Numbered from the stretch's first letter, positions 24,635 to 34,553 are shown. The stretch: DNA of 64,000 nucleotides from JANRKF01 sp964518725 (GCA_964518725.1 CAZFKP010000016.1:1-64000); one strand, 5' to 3'. Numbers and translations are program-made. The notes: generated from the sequence alone by a model not told the origin.

Positions 24635-25921
24635 ATGCGCCTATCCCGTTATTTTCTTCCCACCCTTAAGGAAACACCCTCCGAAGCACAGATCGCTTCT
24701 CACCGGCTGATGCTGCGCGCAGGCCTCATCAAGCAGCAAGCAGCAGGCATTTATTCGTGGCTGCCGCTGGGTCTTGCCGTGCTTCGCAATATCGAAGCGA
24801 TCGTCAATGACGAGCTGCAAAAAGCAGGCTGCGTGCCGCTGCTGATGCCGACGCTCCAGCCTACCGAACTGTGGAAGGAATCCGGCCGCTATGGCGCGCT
24901 TGGGGATTTGATGCTGGAAATCAAGGATCGCGCTGACAGGGAGCTGCTATATAGCCCGACCTGCGAAGAAATGATTGTGGATGTGTTCCGCAGCTACATC
25001 AAAAGCTATAAACAACTTCCGAAAAGCCTCTATCAGATCCAATGGAAATTCCGCGATGAAATTCGCCCGCGTTTCGGTGTGATGCGTGGCCGTGAATTTT
25101 TGATGAAAGATGCCTATTCTTTCCACGCCGATGTTGATGATGCGATTCGTCAATATTGGATTATGTATGATTGCTACCATAGAATTTTTAACCGCTTAGG
25201 CTTGACTGCAATTGCGGTAAGTGCGGATACGGGCGATATTGGTGGCTCCCTCAGCCATGAATTCCAAGTGCTCGCTGAAACCGGTGAAAGCACGATTTAT
25301 TATGATGCGGCATTTGATGATATTCGCGATGGAAAAACTCAGATGGACGCGCAAAAAATACGCGAACTTTACGCGGCTGCGGATGAGATGCACATAGCTG
25401 AAAAATGTACCGTTGATCCTTCGAAATTGCGTACCGCGCGCGGTATCGAGGTGGGGCATATTTTTTATCTCGGAAATAAATATACCAAGGCCATGAATGT
25501 AACTGTTGCTGGAGCAAATAGCGAAGCCATCACCCCCGAAATGGGCTGCTACGGTATCGGCGTATCGCGTTTGGTGGGGGCGATTATCGAAGCGTCGCAC
25601 GATGAAGCCGGCATCATCTGGCCGGAATCGGTGGCACCGTTTAAGGTTGGCCTGATTAATTTGCGTCAGGGTGATGAAAAATGCGATGCGGCGTGTGGTC
25701 AGCTTTATGATGCGCTGGTCGCAAAGAACATCACCGTGCTCTATGATGATACCGATGTGCGCGCGGGTGAGAAATTCGCGACGCAGGATTTGATCGGCAC
25801 GCCGTGGCAGGTTGCGATCGGGCCGAAAGGTTTGGAAAAGGGAATCGCCGAGGTCAAAAACCGTAAAACCGGCGAGAAAAGCGAAGTGCCACTTGGCAAT
25901 GTTGTGGGGTTATGGCCTTAA
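24635..25921 (+). CDS. proS: Proline--tRNA ligase, short alphaproteobacterial type
   Basis: Class II aminoacyl-tRNA synthetase charging tRNA-Pro. The 428-residue product begins MRLSRYFLPTLKE and has motif 2 around FRDEIRPRFGVMRGREFLMKD and motif 3 around GCYGIGVSRLVGAIIE, followed by the anticodon-binding domain. The large editing insertion of the E. coli type is absent; the short form is usual in alphaproteobacteria. Ribosome site AAAGGAG lies upstream. Confidence 0.95.
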   Translation: MRLSRYFLPTLKETPSEAQIASHRLMLRAGLIKQQAAGIYSWLPLGLAVLRNIEAIVNDELQKAGCVPLLMPTLQPTELWKESGRYGALGDLMLEIKDRADRELLYSPTCEEMIVDVFRSYIKSYKQLPKSLYQIQWKFRDEIRPRFGVMRGREFLMKDAYSFHADVDDAIRQYWIMYDCYHRIFNRLGLTAIAVSADTGDIGGSLSHEFQVLAETGESTIYYDAAFDDIRDGKTQMDAQKIRELYAAADEMHIAEKCTVDPSKLRTARGIEVGHIFYLGNKYTKAMNVTVAGANSEAITPEMGCYGIGVSRLVGAIIEASHDEAGIIWPESVAPFKVGLINLRQGDEKCDAACGQLYDALVAKNITVLYDDTDVRAGEKFATQDLIGTPWQVAIGPKGLEKGIAEVKNRKTGEKSEVPLGNVVGLWP

Positions 25922-26253
25922 GGACGAACGATTACCTGAACTATGTGTTGGAGCGGCTGGATCCGATCGGGCAGATCACGGCGCGTGCGATGTTCGGCGG
26001 GTTCGGACTCTACCATCGCGGGGTGATTTTCGGGCTGGTTGCCTATGACGAACTCTATTTCAAAGTCGGCGAAAACAACATCATGGAGTACAAGGCGTTG
26101 AATAGCAGCCCGTTCATCTATCCGGGAAAACACAAACCCGTCACCATGTCGTACTGGCGGTTGCCGGAGCCAGTGTTGGAAGATGACGAGCGCCTTAAAA
26201 CATGGGTGATGGCTGCTTGCAAGGCATCGCAAGAGAGTAAGAAACATGCTTAA
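25912..26253 (+). CDS. TfoX N-terminal domain protein
   Basis: A 113-residue cytosolic protein covering only the TfoX N-terminal domain: RAMFGGFGLYHRGVIFGLVAYDELYFKV in overlapping conserved stretches, then YWRLPEPVLEDDERLKTWV. TfoX/Sxy regulates competence in gammaproteobacteria, but stand-alone N-domains are widespread with unknown role. It overlaps the end of proS by 10 bases and lolC by 8. A comEC gene lies 21 kb away, too far to imply a link. Confidence 0.85.
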   Translation: MALRTNDYLNYVLERLDPIGQITARAMFGGFGLYHRGVIFGLVAYDELYFKVGENNIMEYKALNSSPFIYPGKHKPVTMSYWRLPEPVLEDDERLKTWVMAACKASQESKKHA

Positions 26254-27490
26254 CGCCTTTGAACGCATGGTCGCTTTCCGTTACCTGCGCGCCCGCCGGG
26301 AAGAAGGGATGATTTCGGTCATTGCCATGTTTTCGCTCGCGGGTATTGCGCTCGGGGTGATGACGCTGGTGGTGGTACTCTCGGTGATGAACGGCGTGCG
26401 CGGCGAAATGATCAAAAGCATCATCGGCCTCGAAGGGCATGTGACGGTTTATTCCAACGTCGGCGGCATCACCGGTTATGAGGCGTTGGCGGCGGATATC
26501 GCGGCCATGCCCGGGGTGGCAAGCGCCGTGCCGAAAATCGAAGGCCAGACCATGGTGAGTTTCCGTGGCCGGGCACTGGGCGCACAGGTGGCGGGGTACC
26601 TCCCGGAAGATTTAGTTGCCAAACCATTGCTCACCGAAAAAATCAGCGCCGGCGACCTCGCGGCTTACGAGCGCGGCGAAGGTATTGTCATCGGCAGCCG
26701 CATGGCCGAAAAGATGGGCATCCAGCTGGGCGATTCGCTGACCCTGATTTCGCCGGAAGGCCGCGCTACGGTGGCGGGCATGGTGCCGCGGGTGAAAGCC
26801 TACCCGGTGGTGGCGATGTTTTCGATCGGCATGTTCGCCTATGATAATGGGCTGATTCTCCTGCCGTTCTCCGAGGCGCAGGTTTATTTCCGGGTGCCTG
26901 AGGCGGCGAGCATGATCGAGGTAAGCCTCGCCGATGCGGGCGCTTCCGGCACCATCGCCCGGCAGCTTGCCGACAGCCTCGGCGTGGATTACCGCATCTA
27001 TGACTGGCAGCGTTCCAACAGCCACATACTGGGCGCGGTGATCGTGCAGCGTAATGTGATGTTCCTCATCCTCATGCTCATCATCCTGGTGGCCTGTTTC
27101 AATATCATCTCCAGCCTCATCATGCTGGTGCGGGAAAAGGGCAGTGACATCGCCATCCTCCGCACGATGGGGGCGGGACGTGCCAGCATCCAGAAAATTT
27201 TTATCCTGTGCGGCATGAGCGTGGGCGTCATCGGTACGGCAGTGGGAGTGATTTGCGGCCTTGCGATTGCTTTTAACACCGAGCGTATCCAGGCGTGGAT
27301 TGAACGCAGCACCGGGCAGAAGCTATTTGCGGACGAGCTGTATTTCCTCTCGCATTTGCCGTCCAAGGTGGAAGCATCCGAGGTAGCGGTCGTGGTGGCG
27401 ATTTCGCTGCTGTTGTCGTTTGTGGCGACGCTCTATCCGTCGTGGCGTGCGGCGCGCATGAACCCGGCGGAAGCGCTACGTTACGAATAA
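26246..27490 (+). CDS. lolC: Lipoprotein-releasing ABC transporter permease LolC/E
   Basis: Inner-membrane subunit of the Lol system that extracts lipoproteins and hands them to a periplasmic carrier. The 414-residue product has one N-terminal TM (about 22-45), a large periplasmic MacB-like domain (about 46-260) and three C-terminal TMs, ending in the FtsX-type YPSWRAARMNPAEALRYE. One LolC/E gene per operon is common in alphaproteobacteria. Its ATPase partner lolD lies downstream but is separated by a gene on the other strand. Confidence 0.93.
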   Translation: MLNAFERMVAFRYLRARREEGMISVIAMFSLAGIALGVMTLVVVLSVMNGVRGEMIKSIIGLEGHVTVYSNVGGITGYEALAADIAAMPGVASAVPKIEGQTMVSFRGRALGAQVAGYLPEDLVAKPLLTEKISAGDLAAYERGEGIVIGSRMAEKMGIQLGDSLTLISPEGRATVAGMVPRVKAYPVVAMFSIGMFAYDNGLILLPFSEAQVYFRVPEAASMIEVSLADAGASGTIARQLADSLGVDYRIYDWQRSNSHILGAVIVQRNVMFLILMLIILVACFNIISSLIMLVREKGSDIAILRTMGAGRASIQKIFILCGMSVGVIGTAVGVICGLAIAFNTERIQAWIERSTGQKLFADELYFLSHLPSKVEASEVAVVVAISLLLSFVATLYPSWRAARMNPAEALRYE

Positions 27491-27492
27491 TA

Positions 27493-28866
27493 TTAAAAAC
27501 ATGTGATGCACGAAAAGGCGAAGAAGCCGCTATACACTGTCCATGCGGAGGTGATGGCTCCCAGTACGAGGATGGTTTTCCGCCGCGTTGCCATGTGGAT
27601 GAAGCAGATGGCGGCCACAAGCATCAGCCATGGGCTGAAATCGGCCATGTACCGCGCGATGTTCCAATTAAAGAATGCGACCACCACAAAACAGCACAGC
27701 GCATAGGCGCAGATTCCGAGCGTGAGGTGGCTGAGCAAGCCGCCTCGGCGGATAAGAGAAACGGTAAACAGCCCCCACACGATAAAGCTACTGTGCGTGA
27801 TAAGCCCGAAGCTCTGGATAATATCCGCCCTGCCAAAATGCTTGTCCCACGGTATCAGGTTGCTTGCAGGGTGCAGGCTGAACAGGTAGGCGCCGGCATT
27901 CGATAAAAAGTTTCCGAATGATCCGAAGATAGCGCCGGGAACGCGGTTGTCGCTGAGTCCAAGCTGGTAGCTGACCCCGGTTTCAAAGATCGAGTCAAAA
28001 CGCAGGTAGTTATAGGTCGCAATACAGCTCATGACCAGAAGCCAAGGGGCGAGCAGCGCCACGCCTTCCTTGATCGCGTGCCCCGGCGATTTGCCCTTGC
28101 AGACATAGAGCCAGACGGCAAGGAGAATGAAAATATTCGCGCCGTGGAACAACCTGCAGCCTGCTGCTAGCCCAAGACACAGGCTGGCGAGTAGTTTCCA
28201 TAGGGTGGGGTTGCGCGGATGTTTGGCGTAGGCATACCATAGGCATGTTATTCCGATAGCGGCATAGCAATAGGCACCGGCGATGGCGGCTTCGTAAAAC
28301 ATCGCGCGCCGCAGCAGTGCCGGGATGGCGGTGCCGAAACATATCGGCAGGGCGGCGAGCAGCCAGATCAGTTCGCTTCTTACGGATACATTGGTGGCGG
28401 CGGAGGCGTGTTGGGTAACCCAGTGTAATAAAAGCAGCAGGCTGGCGCTGCCGAAAATGCAATAGATCAACACCATCGCCTGGTCAGTGAGAGAAACATC
28501 GGCAAGCCACGTAAGCGGCATCCAGGGGATCAGGGCGGGGACGGGGCCGAAATATAAATAATATTTCCCTTGATACAGTGAGGTATCCCACAAGAACCCC
28601 ATCTTGCTGTTATAGGCCGATTGATCCTCGATCCGGCCTATTTTCCCATTGCGCGTGGCGGGGTCATAGGGGTTGGGAAGTGCAAGCAATGCTGGCGATG
28701 GCTGGGACTCCAAGTAGGTATGTCCCGCCATAAAGGCCTTGCCCAGCCGCGCATAATAATCATTCGCCCAGCCGCTGGAAGTGGATGTTAAAAAGCTATA
28801 CGCGAGAATAGAAACTGCTAGTGTAAGCGTAAGGCAGAGGGGGAATTTAATGGTGGTGTATTTCAT
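27493..28866 (-). CDS. Polytopic membrane protein of unknown function
   Basis: The 457-residue product has about ten hydrophobic segments. The first (residues 8-28) is followed by an extracytoplasmic stretch with Asp, Tyr and His residues, including NDYYARLGKAFMAGHTYLE, then several closely spaced TMs. This layout resembles GT-C or PMT-type glycosyltransferases, but I see no decisive DE/ED motif, so no function is assigned. Start at 28866 is chosen over a TTG-type extension. It sits between lolC and lolD on the opposite strand. Confidence 0.75.
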   Translation of the reverse strand: MKYTTIKFPLCLTLTLAVSILAYSFLTSTSSGWANDYYARLGKAFMAGHTYLESQPSPALLALPNPYDPATRNGKIGRIEDQSAYNSKMGFLWDTSLYQGKYYLYFGPVPALIPWMPLTWLADVSLTDQAMVLIYCIFGSASLLLLLHWVTQHASAATNVSVRSELIWLLAALPICFGTAIPALLRRAMFYEAAIAGAYCYAAIGITCLWYAYAKHPRNPTLWKLLASLCLGLAAGCRLFHGANIFILLAVWLYVCKGKSPGHAIKEGVALLAPWLLVMSCIATYNYLRFDSIFETGVSYQLGLSDNRVPGAIFGSFGNFLSNAGAYLFSLHPASNLIPWDKHFGRADIIQSFGLITHSSFIVWGLFTVSLIRRGGLLSHLTLGICAYALCCFVVVAFFNWNIARYMADFSPWLMLVAAICFIHMATRRKTILVLGAITSAWTVYSGFFAFSCITCF

Positions 28867-28928
28867 GGTTCTGGCGGATGCATTAAAAAACAACCCGTGC
28901 TATAAAACTGCAAGCAGGTAGGTGGATT

Positions 28929-29582
28929 GTGCAAATTTTACGCTTAGAAAACGTAACACGGCATTATCAGCAAGGCGAGAATAAATTAGAGGTGCTGTCG
29001 TCCTTTAGCCTCGCGGTTGCCAAGGGGGAGAGCGTTGCGCTCGTGGGGCCAAGCGGTTCCGGTAAAACTACCTTGTTGCAAATTGCCGGGCTTCTTGACA
29101 ACCCGACTTCCGGCACGGTGGTGCTGGCCGGGGAGGATATGAGTCATGCGAGCGATGCCGTTCGCACTCGCGCCCGCAAGGACAGTATCGGCTTTGTTTA
29201 CCAATTCCACCATCTGTTGCCGGAATTTTCGGCGCTGGAGAATGTGGTGTTGCCGCAGCTCATTGCCGGACGCTCTCATGTGGAGGCAGAAAAGCGGGCG
29301 CGTGAATTGCTGGACGCGCTTGGGCTTTCCGCCCGCATTTCCCACCGCCCAGCCAGGCTTTCCGGCGGTGAATGCCAGCGTGTGGCGATTGCCCGCGCTC
29401 TGGCCAATAACCCTTCCTTGCTGCTGGCCGACGAGCCGACCGGCAACCTCGACCCGCACACGGCGGAACAGGTGTTTTCGATGTTCCTCGCGCTGGCCAA
29501 AGAGCGCGGCCTTGCGCTGTTGGTTGCTACGCATAATATGGAGCTGGCAAAGCGATTGGATAGGGTGGCAAGATTGGCATGA
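28929..29582 (+). CDS. lolD: Lipoprotein-releasing ABC transporter ATPase
   Basis: ATPase that powers lipoprotein release with LolC/E. The 217-residue product has Walker A GPSGSGKTT (40-48), Q-loop region FVYQFHHLLPEFSALENV, signature LSGGECQR and Walker B LLLADEPTGNLD, with a switch His in ATHN. The signature has Cys where Gln is usual. Starts with GTG preceded by AGGTGG. Its stop overlaps the dnaE ATG. Confidence 0.95.
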   Translation: MQILRLENVTRHYQQGENKLEVLSSFSLAVAKGESVALVGPSGSGKTTLLQIAGLLDNPTSGTVVLAGEDMSHASDAVRTRARKDSIGFVYQFHHLLPEFSALENVVLPQLIAGRSHVEAEKRARELLDALGLSARISHRPARLSGGECQRVAIARALANNPSLLLADEPTGNLDPHTAEQVFSMFLALAKERGLALLVATHNMELAKRLDRVARLA

Positions 29583-32500
29583 GTCCGGCATTTATCCATC
29601 TCCGCGTCCACAGCGCCTATTCGCTTCTCGAAGGGGCGATTCCGCTTAAATCACTGGTGAAGTGGTGCAAGAACGAGCGCATGCCGGCGGTCGCCATTAC
29701 CGATTCGGCGAATTTATTTGGCTCGCTGGAATTCGCGCTAGCTGCGGCTGGGGAAGGTATCCAGCCGATTCCGGCGGCGCTGCTTTTCATCAAACCGGCG
29801 GCTCATGATAGTCGCACTCCACATGCACAAAAACCCGACCAGCTTACTATTTATGCCAAAAATGAAACCGGCTGGAAGAACATGCTGCATCTGGTGAGCA
29901 AGGCACATCTGGAATCGGCGGATAGCCACGCGCCGCTGCTCCTGCCATCCGATATTGAAGCGCATCACGAAGGGTTGATGATACTGGTGGGGGGTATCCA
30001 CAGCGCGGTGGGTAAACTGCTCATTGCCCACCAGAAAGACGCGGCGAAACGTGAGCTCGCGCAGTTACAGGCTGTTTTCGGCGACCGGCTGTACATCGAG
30101 CTTTCGCGCACCGGACTGCCGGAAGAACGCCAGATTGAGTGTGCGCTGATCGACTTGGCGTATGAGATGAACCTGCCGTTGATTGCGACTAATGATGCCT
30201 ATTTTATCGACGAGGAGATGTACGAGGCGCACGATGCGTTTCTCTGCATCGCTGGCGGAAGCTACGTGGGTGAGGATAACCGTCGCCGCCTTACACCAAA
30301 CCACCGGCTGAAAAATGCCGATGAGATGGCGGCGCTGTTCGCCGATATTCCTGAGGCGCTGGCGAACACGGTGCAGTTTGCGCGGCGGTGCTCCTTCGTA
30401 TTGTCGGGCAGGGCGCCGATGCTGCCTTCGTTCACGCGGGAGGGGGTGAGCGAGGCTGACCTGCTGCGCGCCGAGGCGCGCGCCGGGCTGGAAGAGCGCC
30501 TTTCAAAATATGTTTTCATGCCGGATATGGATGAGGGCGCCCGTGAGGCAAAGGCCGCGCCGTACCGCGAGCGCCTGGAGTTCGAGATTGACACCATCAT
30601 CAAGATGAAATTCCCCGGCTACTTCCTGATCGTTTCCGACTTCATCCGCTGGAGCAAGGCGCACCAGATACCGGTAGGGCCGGGGCGCGGCTCGGGTGCA
30701 GGCTCGCTGGTTGCATGGTCGCTGTCCATCACTGACCTTGATCCGTTGCGCTATGGCCTGCTGTTCGAGCGGTTCCTTAATCCCGAGCGTGTGTCGATGC
30801 CCGATTTCGACGTCGATTTCTGTCAGGATCGCCGCGAAGAGGTGATCCGCTACGTGCAACAAAAATACGGTGTCGACCGCGTGGCGCAGATCATCACCTT
30901 CGGGAAACTGCAAGCCCGCGCTGTGCTGCGCGATGTTGGACGCGTGCTGCAAATGCCTTATGGGCAGGTCGATAAAATCTGTAAGCTGGTGCCGAATAAC
31001 CCGGCGGCGCCGGTCACGCTTGAACAGGCGATTGATATCGAGCCGGCCTTCAAGTCGGCGATTGAGGACGATGAGACCGTTAAGCACCTGATCGACATCG
31101 CGCTGAAACTCGAAGGCTTGAACCGCCATGCCTCGACGCACGCCGCGGGGGTGGTGATTGGTGACCGGCCGTTGTCCGAGCTGGTGCCGATGTACCGCGA
31201 TCCGAAGTCCGACATGCCGGTGGTGCAGTATTCGATGAAATATGCGGAATCCGCCGGTTTAGTGAAGTTCGATTTCCTTGGCCTGAAAACACTCACCGTG
31301 CTGGTGCAGACGCTGAAACTTCTTGAGCCGCGCGGCATTACGCTCGACCTGCTGGCGCTGCCCGAGGGCGACAAGCCGACCTACGACATGCTCGCGCGTG
31401 GCGAAACGGTTGGCGTCTTCCAGCTGGAGAGTTCGGGCATGCGCGACACGCTGAAGAAGCTGAAAGCGGACTGCCTGGAGGACATCATCGCGCTGGTGTC
31501 GCTCTACCGTCCGGGGCCGATGGATAACATCCCCACCTACATCGCGAGGAAGCATGGCGAGGAGGAGCCGGATTATTTGCATCCCCTGCTAGTGCCGGTG
31601 CTGAAAGAAACGTTTGGGGTTATCATCTATCAGGAACAGGTGATGCAGATCGCGCAGGTATTGGCGGGTTACAGCCTCGGCGAGGCCGATTTGCTCCGCC
31701 GGGCGATGGGTAAGAAAATCCGCGCCGAAATGGAAGCGCAGCGCGATATTTTCGTTGAAAAGGCTGTAGCCAACGGGGTGGACAAGAAGCAGGCGAAAAG
31801 TATTTTCGACCTGATCGCCAAGTTCGCCGAATACGGCTTCAATAAATCCCACGCGGCGGCGTATGCACTGATCGCGTACCAGACGGCGTTCCTCAAGGCC
31901 AACTACACGGTGGAATTCCTCGCTGCGTCGATGACCTACGACATGCACAATACCGATAAGCTTGGCATTTTCCGCGAGGATGCGAGCCGCTACGGCATCG
32001 ATCTGCTGCCGCCGGATATCAACCGGTCGCAGGTGTTGTTTTCTGTGGAGGACAATCACATCCGCTATGCGCTGGCCGCTGTACGCAACGTCGGGCCACA
32101 GGCGATGCAGGCGGTGGTGCAGGAGCGTGAAGCGAACGGTTCATTCCGGGATGTTTTTGACATGGTGCGGCGGGTGCCAATGGAAGCGCTCAATAAGCGA
32201 GCGCTTGAATTCCTGATTAAGGCCGGGGCATTCGACACGCTGCACGGCAACCGGGTGCAGCTTTATGAGGCGCTGGATGCGATCATGGCCTATGGCGCGG
32301 CGTTCCAGCGCGAGCGCGAAAGCGACCAGGTGAGCCTGTTTGCCGATTCGGCGCAACCGATGATCCCCGAACCGGCGTTACCGGCGGTGCAGGATTGGAC
32401 GCGGCTGGAAAAATTGAGTCATGAAAATGCCGCCATCGGTTTTTACCTTTCGTCGCACCCGCTAGCTGGCTATAAGAGCGCGCTGGCGCACATGCAGGTG

Positions 32501-33037
32501 GTAAGCTCGGCGGAGCTGGCTGAAAAGCTTGGGACAGGCTACCGGCCGGTGAAGGTGGCGGGCATCATGACCGGCAAGAAAACCAAAGTGTCGGATAAAG
32601 GGCGGTTCGCCTTTTTGCAGCTCTCTGATATGGACGGGGCGTTTGAAGTGTCGGTCTTCAACGAAACCTTGCTGATTGGCGCCCGCGAGCATCTGGAAAA
32701 TGGGAAAATGCTGCTGATTAATGCCGATGGGAAAAGCGAAGAATCCGGCGTGCGGCTGATCGCGCAGGGCATCACGCCGCTGGATGAGGCGGTGGCCAAG
32801 ATGCAGGCCGGGCGGCGGATGGCGATCCACCTGCGGGTAAGCGACATGGCAGCGATTCCACCGATCCGCGAGCTTCTGGTCGGGAGCGGGCAGGGGGCAA
32901 CGGTCAAGCTGGCGCTGAAAGACGGTGAGGTGGAAACGGTGATCGAGCTTCCGGGGAAATACCAGCATTCGCCGGAAATCATGGAAAAGCTGCGCTCAGT
33001 CAAAGGTATTGTATCAGCGGAAGAAATTGCGGCCTGA
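29579..33037 (+). CDS. dnaE: DNA polymerase III subunit alpha
   Basis: Replicative polymerase catalytic subunit, 1152 residues. An N-terminal PHP domain begins at FIHLRVHSAYSLLEGAI. The palm contains GPGRGSGAGSLVAWSL and PDFDVDFCQDRR (around residues 407-417) with two catalytic Asp. KSHAAAYALIAYQTAFLKA and an OB-fold near residues 975-1060 follow. Length and layout match DnaE1. ATG overlaps the lolD stop, an arrangement seen in other alphaproteobacteria. Confidence 0.97.
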   Translation: MSPAFIHLRVHSAYSLLEGAIPLKSLVKWCKNERMPAVAITDSANLFGSLEFALAAAGEGIQPIPAALLFIKPAAHDSRTPHAQKPDQLTIYAKNETGWKNMLHLVSKAHLESADSHAPLLLPSDIEAHHEGLMILVGGIHSAVGKLLIAHQKDAAKRELAQLQAVFGDRLYIELSRTGLPEERQIECALIDLAYEMNLPLIATNDAYFIDEEMYEAHDAFLCIAGGSYVGEDNRRRLTPNHRLKNADEMAALFADIPEALANTVQFARRCSFVLSGRAPMLPSFTREGVSEADLLRAEARAGLEERLSKYVFMPDMDEGAREAKAAPYRERLEFEIDTIIKMKFPGYFLIVSDFIRWSKAHQIPVGPGRGSGAGSLVAWSLSITDLDPLRYGLLFERFLNPERVSMPDFDVDFCQDRREEVIRYVQQKYGVDRVAQIITFGKLQARAVLRDVGRVLQMPYGQVDKICKLVPNNPAAPVTLEQAIDIEPAFKSAIEDDETVKHLIDIALKLEGLNRHASTHAAGVVIGDRPLSELVPMYRDPKSDMPVVQYSMKYAESAGLVKFDFLGLKTLTVLVQTLKLLEPRGITLDLLALPEGDKPTYDMLARGETVGVFQLESSGMRDTLKKLKADCLEDIIALVSLYRPGPMDNIPTYIARKHGEEEPDYLHPLLVPVLKETFGVIIYQEQVMQIAQVLAGYSLGEADLLRRAMGKKIRAEMEAQRDIFVEKAVANGVDKKQAKSIFDLIAKFAEYGFNKSHAAAYALIAYQTAFLKANYTVEFLAASMTYDMHNTDKLGIFREDASRYGIDLLPPDINRSQVLFSVEDNHIRYALAAVRNVGPQAMQAVVQEREANGSFRDVFDMVRRVPMEALNKRALEFLIKAGAFDTLHGNRVQLYEALDAIMAYGAAFQRERESDQVSLFADSAQPMIPEPALPAVQDWTRLEKLSHENAAIGFYLSSHPLAGYKSALAHMQVVSSAELAEKLGTGYRPVKVAGIMTGKKTKVSDKGRFAFLQLSDMDGAFEVSVFNETLLIGAREHLENGKMLLINADGKSEESGVRLIAQGITPLDEAVAKMQAGRRMAIHLRVSDMAAIPPIRELLVGSGQGATVKLALKDGEVETVIELPGKYQHSPEIMEKLRSVKGIVSAEEIAA

Positions 33038-33108
33038 ACGCTTAACGCTTTCTTTGCTTTTGGTTGCTAGAACTAATCCCTGTCTAACTTTTATTTCTGA
33101 CTGTTTTT

Positions 33109-33975
33109 ATGCTTGGTGGTATTGGCCTGATTATTGTCTTCGTCTGCGTGTTCGGTATTTATATCGAATCGGGTGGTAAGATTGAGATCATTTTGCATGC
33201 GCTTCCACACGAACTCGGCATGATCGGCGGCGCGGCGCTTGGCGCCTATCTGGTTGCCAATAAAGGCGTAGTCGCTAAAAAAGTCGGCAAGGAAGTGATC
33301 CGTGCATTTAAAGGCCCATCCTGGAAAAAAGATGATTACAAGCAGTTATTGCTCCTGTTGTTCACTCTATGCAAGCTGATGAAATCCAAGGGGATGATTG
33401 CGGTCGAACAGCACATCGAAAAGCCGGGCGAAAGCCCCATCTTCAGCCAATATCCGCGCATTCTTGCCGATCATTTTGCCATTGACCTGATCTGCGATAC
33501 GCTCAGGATGCTGACCATGGGAGTGGAGAATTCCCACCAGATCGAGGATTTGATCGAGAAACAGATCGAAAAACACCACCATGAAGCAGCAGGTGCCGGG
33601 CATTCATTGCAGCAGGTGGCCGACGGACTGCCGGCGATCGGGATTGTGGCGGCGGTGCTCGGGGTGATCAAAACCATGGCAAGCATTACCGAGCCGCCGG
33701 AAATCCTTGGTAAAATGATCGGCGGCGCGCTGGTGGGAACGTTCCTTGGCGTGTTTCTGGCCTATTGTATCGTAGGCCCTATTGCGTCCAAAAATCTGGC
33801 CTCGCATGAGCAAGATCAGCAATTCTTTTTCATGATCCGCGATGTGCTAGTGGCGCATCTAAAAGGCATGGCGCCTCAAGTGTCGATGGAAATGGGGCGC
33901 ACCCAGATTCCGAGCTATTACCAGCCGAGCTTCGCCGAGATGGAAGAAGCGTCAGGCAACGTCAAGCTTGACTAG
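33109..33975 (+). CDS. motA: Flagellar motor stator protein MotA
   Basis: Proton-channel stator subunit of the flagellar motor. The 288-residue product has four hydrophobic segments (about 2-20, 34-50, 172-192, 205-228). The large cytoplasmic loop carries the rotor-facing KGMIAVEQHIE region (E100). The conserved prolines are present in LPAIGIVAAV (P175) and IVGPIASK (P224). No motB is adjacent; unlinked motA and motB occur in alphaproteobacteria such as Caulobacter. No other flagellar gene is in the window. Confidence 0.93.
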   Translation: MLGGIGLIIVFVCVFGIYIESGGKIEIILHALPHELGMIGGAALGAYLVANKGVVAKKVGKEVIRAFKGPSWKKDDYKQLLLLLFTLCKLMKSKGMIAVEQHIEKPGESPIFSQYPRILADHFAIDLICDTLRMLTMGVENSHQIEDLIEKQIEKHHHEAAGAGHSLQQVADGLPAIGIVAAVLGVIKTMASITEPPEILGKMIGGALVGTFLGVFLAYCIVGPIASKNLASHEQDQQFFFMIRDVLVAHLKGMAPQVSMEMGRTQIPSYYQPSFAEMEEASGNVKLD

Positions 33976-33981
33976 CTTAAA

Positions 33982-34167
33982 TTAAAAATTCGTCGAGCTG
34001 AAGATCGTGCGTGTATAGGGCTGCACGGCAATCGCATTCGGCGAGAGGAATGCCCCTTCAACACTGATACCGCCTTGCGGTTCACTGGTTCCTGTCGCAC
34101 ATGCCGATAGCACGAGCACGGCTGCCAGCGCTGCAATCGCATCGAGTCTTGTCATTCTATGGAACAT
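33982..34167 (-). CDS. Small putative lipoprotein
   Basis: A 61-residue product with a short charged N-terminus, a hydrophobic run and a lipobox LSAC with Cys23, predicting export and lipid attachment. The mature part is only about 38 residues with no known motif. GAAAGG lies eight bases before ATG 34167. The longer frame upstream has no ribosome site and crosses a hairpin. It converges with motA. Confidence 0.6.
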   Translation of the reverse strand: MFHRMTRLDAIAALAAVLVLSACATGTSEPQGGISVEGAFLSPNAIAVQPYTRTIFSSTNF

Positions 34168-34190
34168 AGCAATAACCTTTCTCCTGGTTG

Positions 34191-34211
34191 ACATACCCCC
34201 AATGGGTATGT
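34191..34211. promoter_or_regulatory. 8-bp inverted repeat just upstream of the lipoprotein gene
   Basis: ACATACCC (34191-34198) pairs perfectly with GGGTATGT (34204-34211) around CCAAT, about 24 bases upstream of the lipoprotein ATG. It could be a repressor operator or a leader hairpin. No regulator is identifiable from sequence alone. Confidence 0.35.
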
Positions 34212-34507
34212 GTACGCCCACTGGGGATGCTCGGGTTATAATCCGGAACGTCGTATTAACGAATTGCCAAAACGGCAGGTGAGCTATGCAGGAAATGAAC
34301 GAATTTTTACTGGACAACGGTAGGGAGGATATGAGATAAAGAAAGTCGGGCGCCTATTCTTAGGTACCCCCTGGCGGTATACTGCACCGCAGCATTCCTC
34401 GATTTCAGGTCGTTCTCGGTCTTCGGGCGTTTTGCCAGCGTAGTGGGTTTGGCGCGTGTAGGCGCCTGCTCTGCGAGCATGGGGCGACGGATATTTCATC
34501 ATGGAAA

Positions 34508-34529
34508 ACCCACGAGAAAGCTCGTGGGT
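34508..34529 (-). terminator. Rho-independent terminator reading on the minus strand
   Basis: A perfect 9-bp stem (34508-34516 with 34521-34529) with a 4-base loop is followed on the minus strand by TTTTCC. It would end transcription coming from pabB and the tiny ORF downstream of it. Confidence 0.6.
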
Positions 34530-34553
34530 GAGGCCGCAGGTGCGGACGATAGA

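Noticed and set aside
34284..34502. 72-codon minus-strand frame in the gene-poor region
   Set aside because: No ribosome site, unusual composition and no recognisable pattern; more likely noncoding sequence.
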